From: Micropterus salmoides
Taxonomy: Eukaryota; Chordata; Actinopteri; Centrarchiformes; Centrarchidae
DNA: 64,000 nucleotides
Direction: 5' to 3'
Assembly (NCBI RefSeq): GCF_014851395.1
Contig: NW_024041150.1
Span: forward strand, 6,201,508 to 6,265,507
Shown here: positions 47,760-58,098 of the stretch, one piece after another
Position numbering within the stretch: position 1 is the stretch's first letter
Layout of the letters: each line of letters begins with the position of its first letter
Translations under genes and position numbers: made by a program
Notes under the pieces: model-generated
Seen by the model: the letters and a program-made list of their open reading frames with translations, nothing else
The model's database searches: none
What the model was told of the DNA's origin: nothing

Positions 47760-50054
47760 TCTGGTTAGGGATTTTGTTTTGGGTCTCAACCCAACAATAA
47801 GCAAGTGTGTTAACTCAGAGGAGATGTTCTTTAATTAAAAGCGGTGTTGCTGCTATGGCTTACTGGACTTGTGTATACGGTCCTTTAGTTATTTTGAAAG
47901 GTGGGGATCTGAAGAAAAGAAGTTTTGAAAGCAAATCTATGGACTCTCAATTATACAACTTGCTTTAAGGGAATCAAGTGAAATACAGGTGTTTGCTGGT
48001 ACAGCAGGCCTGAGTCTGTTAGTTCCGCAGTGTGTTAACTAGTTGGGGAAAACAAAAGGTGTGTCAGGTTGGAGAAAGCTGACTTTCAAATCAGACTTGA
48101 ATGGTTAAACTGGAACACAAAACAAATTTGGAATGAAAAGAAAATAAAAGAAATATAAATCTTTAAAATTAATAAAACAAATATGGAAAAATTATGAAAT
48201 TAAATCACACTTGGGATGAAAGTTAAATGCTCTAGATCAACTCACAGTTAAGGTTACAACTGGTTTGGCAATCAAAGCTCAAAGTCCTTAATGATCAAAG
48301 TCAAAGTTGGAGAGAGAAAAAAAAAATTGTTTGAGATTGAAAAAAAAATAATTAAATTTTGGAATCAAGTTCAAAATTGGAGAAATTAAAATTCTGAGAA
48401 TAAAAGTAATTAAAAGTAATTAAATCAAAGTCGAAATTGAACAGAAAGATTATTAAAATACAATTTGAGATTAAAATAATTAGGTTTCTAAAATCACAGT
48501 TCAGAGTCAAATTAACAAAAACCCCAAGTTGATTAATGTGGGTTAAATTTAAGATAAAATCAAAAGTGATTAAACTGAAAGTCTTAATTGCCCAAGTCCA
48601 AATTACATTTATAATGAATGAGGATTAAAGAAAGCCTAGTGGGAAAGCTATCAGTCCAAATGATCAAGCTTAATGTGGGCTTCCGAATTCCAACAGTCCA
48701 AATAACAAAAGGTTAACAAAATTCAAATCAAGATGTTATTCTGTATTTATCTTATTCCTGCAAGGATCAAAAATAGCACTACAGAAAAGGCTTCAAAAGG
48801 ACAAACTCAAAATCAGGGACATTGCAGCAGTAGTGAGAATAAACTTTTATTCCAACATAGCTGGATCTAAATTAGCTAAGCCAACTTTGAATAAAAGATT
48901 GCTTCAAATTATTAGAACTATTCAGTGTATTTCCCGGTTAGGGTGCAAAGTTGGCTTAGTGCTTTTGCTAAAGCAACACCCAAGAGATCTTTTAAAATTA
49001 GTAGGTATTCAAGGAAGGAGAGCTTGGGCTCTATCCTGCACTCAAGGAGCAACACTCCAAATTAACTTAACACACTGGCTTATGTGTCTGAAAGTCAGTT
49101 ATCCAAATTTGATCACAAGAGTCTGGTGTAATTCGCCAGACTCTATAGTCCCACTTCTGCCACAAGTGACGCCGAAATCGATTTAGTGCAGAGCATGTAA
49201 TTTGTTCCGCCAGCCCAGAGGGGAGCCGTGGCGCCGCTTGGGGCTGTTTCGTTCAATGGACCTGACCTGCCACTTGGGGCGCTGTGGGTAAGTTCGTTTC
49301 ACGATATAGCAGAAGAAGAGAGGCTTCCTCTCTGACTATGGTCCTCGGACCCAGTAGCTGTTAGCCTCAGGCTAACGCAGTTAGCAGATCGTTGCCGTGG
49401 CAGCGTAATAGTTCACCAATCAAAGTCCCCCCCAGTTTCGGACGCTGTATAACTCCACTGCAAGCAGCTGTTTACTATTTAGGTAGCTAGTTTAAATAGA
49501 AACGGGAGTAGTTGCTGATAACCTAACGATCAACGGCTCCGTGCGTCTAATCGTTATTTATAACTGCAAACAAATTATACTGGCGCAGCGCAGTTATACT
49601 CTTTTGCCAAAACAATAATCAGCCTTAATTCATAGTGAATTCAAAATCTTAGATCTTGAATTTATTTCGTCAAAGCGGATCTGTCTACTCGTCAGCAGAC
49701 AATTAAATGTAGTTCAATTTCATACGGTTACCGTAACTTACTCAATCAGACATTAGTTCCGCGCTACAGTTGAGCTCTATTACAGATTATTGAATCATAA
49801 ACACAGGCGCGGCGGCCATTCAATTGCATTAAATTTCAAAAGCAGGTTAAGGAGTAGAGGGCCACTTTCAACACATTTCAGCAATAGGTCAGACATCTAG
49901 CATTCTGAGGAGCGACTTAACTGTTGGTTAATTGTTGGTATTAAAACCCAATATATGTGGGAGAATTTCAGTATTTCAATTTATAATTTCACAGCGTCAA
50001 GGATGTGTGTACTCAGAGTTCAGAGTTTTTACACGCCTCACACGGGGCACCATT
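47760..50054 (-). other. Long untranslated leader of the ERV
   Basis: About 2.3 kb lies between the primer-binding-like site and gag. It is A-rich in element antisense (48100-48620) and has no convincing coding frame. The plus-strand frame 48833-49186 is antisense to the element and has no domain. It would carry packaging and splice-donor signals in an intact virus, none of which I can define. Confidence 0.55.
50036..50053 (-). promoter_or_regulatory. Primer-binding-site candidate
   Basis: In element orientation AATGGTGCCCCGTGTGAGG follows the 5' LTR, giving a site beginning TGG after a two-base spacer. I could not match it to a specific tRNA 3' end with confidence. Confidence 0.5.
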
Positions 50055-52252
50055 TGTAGCAGACCTCGGCTACGTAAAATTTTAATACAGTTATGAAAAT
50101 TTATATTTCCGGGAATATTAATTATACCTCGAAATTACGAGCACCACCTAAAGATTTGCTTGTCCGCCCAAGGCTTTCGGTCCTTGAGTATAGCCTGAGA
50201 ATTATACCAAGTCCTGGTAATTCATGAAATCGTAAGGTCAATCAGAGTCTCAGATCTGAGCGTAAGTTCTATGTATAGGGACTCTAGATTCTGAATAACA
50301 CAAACACATACATCGCTGTGCTCAAGGTGAATTTATTAACTAACAAAAGAGGGTACAATAGTGGGTAAATGTGGTGATATTACAGGTTATTAACTGTGGA
50401 TGGAGCCCATAGAACACCAACGAGTCACAGAGGGTTGTTTGTTTTGCCCTACCGTTGCCGCAGGTCCCGTGGCGAGGCTCGACTGCCGGTTGGCTCAGGA
50501 AGTCAGTTCTGGCCCGACCCCAGTGGCGTTTTCGAGTTGGGTTGAAACCGGTGGATTGGGTCCGGAGAAGCGCTTGCAGCAACGGGCTGTCAGCCAAGGC
50601 TTTTGCTCTGATCTCAGTTCGTTTGGTGTCGCTATAGGGCCCACTCAGGGTTCTGTCGTCAGAACCGTGGTTTCATTTATTCAAGGCCATAAATGAAGGC
50701 TTCTGAGTTTCTGGTCCAAAGTTGCTCACAACGGTCGGATGAGGTTGCAACAACAAAATCAAATAAACTCACACATTCACCGTAGGTTCGCGAGGCCTCG
50801 GGAATATAGGCTATTTAATGTTGCTGAGATTAAGCAGGCAGCTCCAAACAGAATTAAAAAAAATCAAATCTCCCACTAAGAAATTTGGAATTCAGGGTCG
50901 TAGCTTTCTCAGCTCGTCTGAAGGAGATTTAAGTACGAAACAAAAATCGGAATTTCAAAAGTAAAGGAAGTTAAGAGAATGTATACGTTTAGTTTCAAGA
51001 AAGTTTAAAAGAAGAGGTTTTCTTTGAAGAGGAAGAAGTTAGAACAAAAGACAGCAGGGCCTTTTTATTGATCCCGCTAGGTAGTGTGACATCATTTTGG
51101 GGATGGTCTCCCAAACGTCGCTAAGGTGTTAACTTTTTGGGATAAAGAAATATATGTTGCGCGTATTTCCCTTTAATCTCTCTCTCCACAATATCGGCAT
51201 TTGGAAAAATACTTAGTTCTAAACATTCGGATAAAGACAGTTAAAACAAGGCTAAACACTATGGAAAAAGGTTATAATGGTTATATAAAACATAACAAAG
51301 CTTGATTACCTGTCCTCAGTATACTTGCTGGTTACTGGTTTTAACTCATGAGACAATTTAGATGTAAGCATGACAGTAAAATTTCGTTCATGCAATTACA
51401 TGGTGATAGTTAGGCCTACTTAACGATTCTGTCAGTGTAAGCCGAGTTTTAAACACGCGTGTTATACCTTTCTTGTCCTCTTGGTGGCGCTCGAGTCACA
51501 CAAGAAAAGAGTAGACATTCAACTTTAACTGAGAGGCTGGTGATGAACACGAGTGCTTCCATGGATAATTTAATAGGAAATTGTATATGAACATTTAACT
51601 AAAGCATTAGTTAATACTGAACAGACAGAGACTACTAGGGAGTAACAGGGATGAATTAAAACAACACAGAAAGAGGTTAGAAAACTAGTTCAAGATTACT
51701 TTCTTATGGGTCTGCTAGTCTTCAAACATCACTAAAGGATAACAACAGGGTTATTACTTACTAAACTCAGAGGCTAACACCGCTGCTTACTTAGCAAGGT
51801 TATTATTTAAACAGAATAAACACAGTTATAATGGAACCTTGCTTGGTTCGAGAAACGGGGGTTTTTATGGTCTCTCTTTTCTGCATTCCTGGCTTATCGC
51901 ACCGGTTATCAGAGAATAAATGGTGGTTTATGGTCGTTCTGTGGAGAGAAAAGAGTCAGGGTGAGGCTGGAGGTGACCTGCTGGAGGGAGAAGGGGTCAG
52001 ATCGCCCCTTTTCCTGTCCTGTGGACTGTCTTTAGTGACACCTTTACGGCTAGAAAGGTTCACTAAAGCTATTTGAATACACAATCCTTAAGCGATTCAT
52101 TGTCTGATTGAGTCTCTTTCGGTCCTTACCAACACCAGGCAATGTCTCTGGGTTTTACATGTGAAAAGGTCAACTCTCGGGGAGGGAAACTTCCCTCCCT
52201 CTTTTGACACCACCCGACCTTCTTTGAAGTGCATCTGGTTGAGTTCACAACA
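50055..52252 (-). repeat. Right LTR (element 5' LTR), 2198 bp
   Basis: The partner of the left LTR. It lacks the block present at 38218-38374 and gains about 100 bp at 52042-52138. It is otherwise near-identical, including the ends 'tgtagcagac' and 'ttcacaaca'. Confidence 0.9.
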
Positions 52253-53175
52253 CCTGTCCCCAGAGTCCTCAGTGTAAATGACACCTATCTGTCAATATTT
52301 TTAAATGTCCCTCCCCATCCAGGCTGTGATTGGTCGGTTTACGACAAGTGACATTGAAGAGCTACATTCTGCACAAGGCTGCTTGAAAGGCGCCCGAGCT
52401 TCTCTTCTCCCTCCTCTCTCTGCGCCGACAGAGTTTAGCAGGCAGGCGAGAACGGGAACAGGTGAGCCTCACGTAGCGCCCAGAGAACCGGATATGGAGA
52501 GGGCAGAGGAGAGGACCGGCAGCTTGGGAGAAGTCCCGGTACGCATAAACGGTCTGTGTACCGGGGTGTACCGGCCCACTTCAAGCACTGCTCAAAACAC
52601 TTTAATTCACTGAGTTGCTCAAAGACAAACATTCACAGTTTGGACTACAAACTGATTTTTATTAGATTTACAGAAAATGTACAATTTCATATAAACTGAC
52701 ATAAACTGTGGTTTAAGATTTTATCCATATTGCCAAAAACACAACAGCTGCTGCAAAACAGCTGCTCTGAATCACATCCTAAACAGCAGCATGCCTACCA
52801 CTAAAACAGCAGAAATTACACTTAGATTAAAGAGAAATAAACAACATGTTATTTATTCTTATTCAACAAAGAATAAAACGCTAAGAGACGAACACAGTTA
52901 AACGAACACAGTTTTGGAAAAAGATACATTACAACTAAATTAAAAAATGTATGTGAAACTGAAAAGCTCAAAGTGCTAAAGACGTGTTGAGATGCTCTCC
53001 GTGTGTTAAACATCCAAACAACAGTCCAAATAAAGATTTAGGAAGAAGACAGCGAGGCGGCTTGAATGAGCTCAGTTCATCTAAAATAATATCTGCTTTG
53101 CTTCTGGGATTAAAGGATAATAATGACTTCCAGCTCCAAACTAATAAAACACATTTTATTTCCATGTGTTGAAGC
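52253..53175. repeat. Duplicated intergenic region downstream of copy C
   Basis: It continues the segmental duplication after the retrovirus, matching about 5306-6380, and from about 52640 also 23895-24400. It has small insertions such as 'aggcgagaacgggaacagg' near 52445. No host gene is supported. The minus-strand AATAAA at 53155-53160 is the polyadenylation candidate now cut off from copy C by the hAT stack. Confidence 0.75.
53155..53160 (-). promoter_or_regulatory. Candidate polyadenylation signal, receptor copy C (separated from its gene)
   Basis: The same conserved hexamer as in copies A and B, but here 3.7 kb past the stop codon because a hAT element inserted between them. Confidence 0.4.
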
Positions 53176-53193
53176 CAGAGGTGTAGTCTACAT

Positions 53194-53483
53194 CAGAGGT
53201 TTTCAAACTTTTTTATGTCCAGGACCCCTAAACTGAAATAATAAATAAACTGACATAAATTAGACTATGGATCCCCATCTGACATGATTTTGTCTTTTTG
53301 ATGTTTTATTATAGAAAGTGTATCAAACCCACTAACAAAATAGTTATAGTATACATTCTGTCATTGTGTCACTTATGGATGGAAATATATTGAAAATAAA
53401 TAATTCACTTTTTTGCTAGGGACCCCCTAGGTACCTCCTTGAGGACACCTACGGGTCCCCGTACCTCACTTTGAGAACCACTG
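53194..53483. mobile_element. hAT (Charlie-like) MITE nested in the hAT
   Basis: It begins 'cagaggttttcaaacttttt' and ends 'ctttgagaaccactg', inverted repeats of the kind widespread in vertebrate Charlie-type MITEs. The flanks are gtctacat and gtctacgt, an 8-bp duplication with one difference. It has no ORF. Confidence 0.85.
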
Positions 53484-53605
53484 GTCTACGTGATACGCAG
53501 GTATACGCCGTGTACCACTAGGAATGTTCAGGGATTTCCGTATATCCACTTAAAATAGCGAAATGATACATAACAACATCACTTGCATTCATAAATCCAC
53601 CCAGG

Positions 53606-54330
53606 GGTGGACTGGTATTCTGGAATAGTCTCCGGTGGTCCGTCGCACCAATGGGGCCAGTATAACGTAAATATATTTATATAACTGTTTAAAAATGGGC
53701 CAACATACCCGCCCATTGGTTCATTTACTATACCGACACTGTTCTAGTCCAATCACATCTCTTACTAGCCCCAAGTCCCTCCCCCTTTTCTCTCTGTTTC
53801 TTGTGTTGTGGGCCAAAAAAAATCTGGAGACTGCTGCCGCCAAATGTGCCAAAATAACCGATATGTTTGTTACTGGGGCTGCAGTAGTTTCAACATCAGC
53901 TGCAAGACTCGACATTGTGCAGGCACAGGCACTTAGGAATAAAGGAGAGTCGTGTCCACTGCCAGCCAGAGGAGGCGGCGTGAGACAGCGGAGCAGAAAA
54001 TGTCTTCAGAATGCAGGAAATTCAGTTTTCAATGCTCAAAATCTTCTTGGAGAAACCCCAGACCCCCTATCGTATATTTCATTAATGAATATTTCTTCTA
54101 AAAAGTTTGAAAATATCTTCTTGTCTTGTTGTCGTGACCCCAATATTGTGCATCGTCATCATCGTCGTGGGCTAAGCGTTTCGTAACATCCCTTAAGTGT
54201 CCCCACCACTTTTCACCACAAAGTGATGCCATGTGTGCCATGTCATAATGAAAATAATCAGGCCTAATTCAAAAAAGGTGAACGTTAATGATCTAACCGC
54301 AACGCTATCATGAAGTGACTGTCACTTACT
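53606..54330 (+). pseudogene. Second hAT fragment, 5' part only
   Basis: It starts 'caggggtggactgg', a terminus class also seen near 19000. The frame 53695-54186 has 'AAAKCAKITDMFVTG', which resembles the N-terminal low-complexity part of ZMYM-like hAT transposases, but no zinc finger or catalytic region follows. Its right end was not found before the LINE begins. Confidence 0.4.
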
Positions 54331-56120
54331 GCTAGTGATCACTCGCTGTCAAACAGCGCAGCAGAAGCTATGTGCTTCATGTGTTTCCCCAAGTTTGGAC
54401 ACTGATGGGGAAACAGTTTTTAGCCAAGAACTCCCCAAATACAGACCGTCCAACAGTCCAACCAGAGATGGGAACACTTTGGATCACTGCTACACCACAG
54501 TTAGCAGTGCCTATCACGCCGTCACATGCGCTCCACTGGGACACTCCGATCACGTAATGGTCCATCTGATTCCTCCTTACAGGCAAAAACTAAAGCTCTG
54601 TAAACCTGCAGTGAGGAAATCAAAGATGTGGACTAGTGAAGCTGTTGAGGACCTCCAGGCATGTTTGGACTGCACTGACTGGGATGTTTTCAAGACTGCT
54701 ACCAACAATCTGGATGAGTTTACAGAGGCTGTGACGTCCTACATCAGCTTCTGTGAGGACAGCAGGAAAGCCTTTGAACGCCTTGTGTTGTCCCACCTAA
54801 AATCCATCACAGACCCACTCCTGGACCCCCTGCAGTAAACATGGCCCTTCACTACATTCTCCAGCACCTGGACTCCCCAGGAACCTATGCCAGGATCCTG
54901 TTTGTAGACTTCAGGTCTGCTTTTAAAACCCTCATCCCGACCCTGCTGCAGGACAAGCTCTCTCAGCTGAGCGTTCCTGACTCCACCTGCAGGTGGATCA
55001 CAGACTTCCTGACGGACAGGAAGCAGCACGTGAAGCTGGGAAAACATGTCTCTGATTCCAGGACCATCAGCACCGGTTCCCCTCAAGGCAGCGTTCTTTC
55101 CCCCCTTCTCTTCTCCCAGTATACCAATAGCTGCACCTCCAGTCACCAGTCTGTCAAGCTCCTGAAGTTTGCAGATGACACCACCCTCATTGGGCTCATC
55201 TCAGGTGGGGATGAGTCCGTCTACAGGTGGGAGATCGACCATCTGGTGACCTGGTGCAGCCAGAACAGTCACTCAAAGCTCTGAAGACCGTGGAGATGGT
55301 CGTGGACACAGAAAGAGCCCAGCCCCACCCTCCCCCTTCATCCTGTGTGACTCCTTCCGCTTCCTGGGCACCTTCATCTCCCAGGACCTCAAGTGGGAGC
55401 TGAACATCACCTCCCTCACCAAGAAGGCCCAGCAGAGGATGTACTTCCTGCAGCAGCTGAAGAAGTTCAGCCTGCCAAAGACAATGATGGTGCACTTCTA
55501 CACCGCCATCATTGAGTCCATCCTCACCTCCTCCATCACCATCTGGTACGCTGGTGCCAGAGAAGGTGATTTGCTGCAATCTTCCTTCTCTTCTGGACCT
55601 GTACGCCTCCAGGACTCTGAGGCGAGCAAGAAAGATTGCAGCCGACTCCTCCCACCCCGGACACATACCGTTTCAGACTCTCCCCTCTGGCAGGAAGCTG
55701 CGGTCCATCAGGACCAAAACCTTTCGCCACAAAAACAGTTTCTTCCCATCTGCAACTAGCTTCATTAACAAGGCCCGGGTCCCCCACTGACACTTCCCCC
55801 TTGCAAATGATACAAATGTCTCTGCGTGTCACAAATATTGATTTGTTGATTATTGATCTTTGATGTTGTATATTTTTATGTTGTCAGTTTATATATTTAT
55901 ATGTACACAATATTCTCTTCCATTGCGTTACTTCTGCACGGCACAGACCCAGAATAATGAACATGTATATATCTGCAACGTTGTTCTTCCATTCCATATT
56001 TATATATTTCTACATTTATTTATGTTGACTGTATGTTTGTCTACGTGTAGCACCTTATCACCACAGCAAATATCTCGTATGTGTAAAACAATACTTGGCA
56101 ATAAAGCTGTGTACCTGAGT
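54331..56120 (+). pseudogene. Non-LTR retrotransposon (CR1/L2/Rex-like), truncated and internally deleted
   Basis: 54335-54838 holds the end of an APE endonuclease ('GNTLDHCYTTVSSAYHAV', 'PLGHSDHVMVHLIP') and the linker. It then jumps directly into RT palm text at 54841-55284 ('RILFVDFRSAFKTLIP', 'GSPQGSVLSPLLFS', and the catalytic 'KFADDTTLIGLI'), so the RT finger region is deleted. After a frameshift the C-terminal part continues in 55439-55790 ('RMYFLQQLKKFSLPKTMM', 'ILTSSITIWYAGA'). A 3' tail with 'acttggcaataaagctgtg' ends near 56120. The clade is uncertain. Confidence 0.8.
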
Positions 56121-56249
56121 ATCGGTAAAACCACAATAAATCTAAATAGAACGTTATGAAGCAAACAGCGGCAGGTCCGAGCTAATGTAGCTTTTCTAGG
56201 CTGCATCACTATAGGCTGGGCAGAAACACTTGGTATGAGAGTCCCCACT

Positions 56250-56400
56250 GTGACAGAACCACCATTGTGTCCCTGAGCAAGACACTTAACCCCTAGTTGT
56301 TCCAGAGGCGTGCAACCTCTGACATATATACCAATTGCAAGTCACTTTGGATAAAAGCGTCAGCTAAAATGAATAAATGTAATGTAAATGTAGGCTAGTA
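56250..56400. repeat. SINE-like tail
   Basis: 'tgagcaagacacttaacccc' and later 'gtcactttggataaaagcgt' with 'aaatgtaatgtaaatgta' are hallmark text of a common teleost SINE. Only the tRNA-distal part is evident. Confidence 0.6.
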
Positions 56401-57705
56401 AACAAATCGCTCCACATTTGCTTTTTACCGTTACTTCGTTTCTTGCAGGCTAAATCAAGACCATTTCACTGGAGGTACACAGGATAGTAACATGGGTCTC
56501 GTTAGTTGGTGAAATAATGTGGAAAGCGATACAATTTTGCACTGAATAACATTACTCTGGGACAGATTGCTTGGGGACAAGTGGGTATGAGGCTTGGAGG
56601 GAAAAATCAGAGTATACTCACCACAAAAAACTAGACTACACCCCTGGTTGAAGCCATCACAGTGAATCAGCAAGTTGACCAAAACATTTCCCAGCAGCCA
56701 CTTCTCCCACAGCAGAGTCCAAACAGTGCTTCCTGTTCTCTACAGTTAGGTGTCTTATTGGAAATGGTCTCAGTAGATGACAGGATCTGTCTCGTCTCTA
56801 TCCTTTCTATTGGCCTCCATTTCTCCTCCTGTTTCCTCCCCTTTCTCTCTCTCCCTCTTTCTCTGCCTACATGAAGCTGACTGTGGAAATGTTGTCATCA
56901 TTCATACTGATGGACTGCTGATATCATTGCTGTCCATTCTGCAGCAACACACAGAGGCCAAAAGCTTGTCTATAGTCCCTTTCCTCATGATGACATACAG
57001 GACTGAGTCTGCAAGAGGACTCAACTTAACAAACAAGACAGACAGGCGTAGGAGGTTCTGATCAATATGTTCTCCCAGAAAGAAAATGATGCTGGGCAGG
57101 AACAGTAGGGTGTAAATAAGCAGCACCAGAACCAAAATTCCCACAATTCGTCGTTTTTCATCAGAGGGGACCGAGATGGAAGCAGACAGGGCTTTGAGGG
57201 TCCCAACCAGGAAGAATATTAACAGTGGGAAGGGAAGGAGGAGGACGGCGCTGAAGATTATGTATATGACCACTTCAGTATATAAATAATAGAAAAGCAT
57301 GACAAAGACACCAGAAAGGGCCCAGACCAGGACACAGAGCACCACAGAGGTCTTGATGGATCGTCTGCAGCGGTACCACAGTGGGTGGGCGATGACCAAA
57401 TACCTGTAATACAAGATGGACACAAAGTCTTTGAGGAGCTTCAGAGTTATAAACTAATATAATGTTCAGACACAGAAGCAGCTCCACACATACTGGATAG
57501 ACAGATAGATACCTTTCCAGGGCGACGCAGACCATGAAGTAAACACTGGCAAACAGAGCAGAGATGTAAATATATAAGAAGATGTTATATATCTTCTCAT
57601 CCTCAGGTTGTGCCACCTGAACGATCATGCAGCAGAGTTGAAGCAGGTCGGTAATGAGAGGTTGATGACGTAGATGGGAGCAACATGATCACTTCTCACC
57701 TGCAG

Positions 57706-58098
57706 GAAAACATTGGTAAAAGTCAACAAGCAGTTGGAAACATGTTGTGAAGTCCACCTCCTCCCAAATCTGTCATCTTGCTCTGCCCAGCAGCTGCAGT
57801 CAGAGCCATTTCTGACTTTTTCATCCAACAGAAATCTCAGATATGACCCACTGGCCAATCACTGCAGGAACAAGACTAAGGGCCAGATTTCCTGCAGCAG
57901 TTATGAAGCGTTCTGGCTCAAACACATGGAGTCGCAGTTTGAGGCTCATGTTTGTGTTTGCAAGGTGAGAATCTCTCCTCATTGTAAATGTATTATATTG
58001 AGGATCGCACAAATAAGCAGGTAGGTAGGTTTATTGTCACAATATAAAAAGTTATAGAGTGAAATTGAGTTTTGTAACTCCTTTCTGCTACATAGCAG
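57706..58098. other. Intron 1 of copy C near exon 2
   Basis: The first 75 bases match copies A and B, and the sequence then diverges at 57785, so copy C's intron has a different history. 'taggtttattgtcacaatat' near 58025 is reminiscent of a LINE tail. No gene is supported. Confidence 0.5.

Larger units (their letters stand above)
37886..52252 (-). mobile_element. Endogenous retrovirus, minus strand, internally deleted, with nested Tc1
   Basis: LTRs lie at 37886-40169 and 50055-52252, both starting TG and ending CA and flanked by CCTG. In element orientation (minus) the order is 5' LTR, a primer-binding-like site (50053 downward), a long leader, gag-like frames (47757-46124), a protease-like region (44501-43381), the start of RT (42864-42436), env-like frames (42251-40485), a polypurine tract, and the 3' LTR. 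RT after its first motif, RNase H and integrase are absent, and gag and env carry frame breaks. A Tc1 transposon splits gag-pol. The element is defective and sits inside the duplicated intergenic block, so it inserted after that duplication. The near-identity of the LTRs suggests it is fairly recent. Confidence 0.9.
53176..56646. mobile_element. hAT element (non-autonomous) carrying several nested insertions
   Basis: The termini CAGAGGTGTAGTCTA (left) and TAGACTACACCCCTG (right) are inverted repeats. They are flanked by an 8-bp duplication gttgaagc (53168-53175 and 56647-56654). Copies A and B have the empty site with one copy. Its own sequence appears to be 53176-53193, 53484-53605 and about 56400-56646. 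The rest is later insertions. It has no transposase of its own. It lies in the 3' UTR region of receptor copy C. Confidence 0.88.

Noticed and set aside
48833..49186. 117-residue plus-strand frame
   Set aside because: It lies in the ERV leader, antisense to the element, with no recognisable domain.
55196..55832. Minus-strand frames opposite the LINE at 54331-56120
   Set aside because: They are antisense to RT and C-terminal LINE text.
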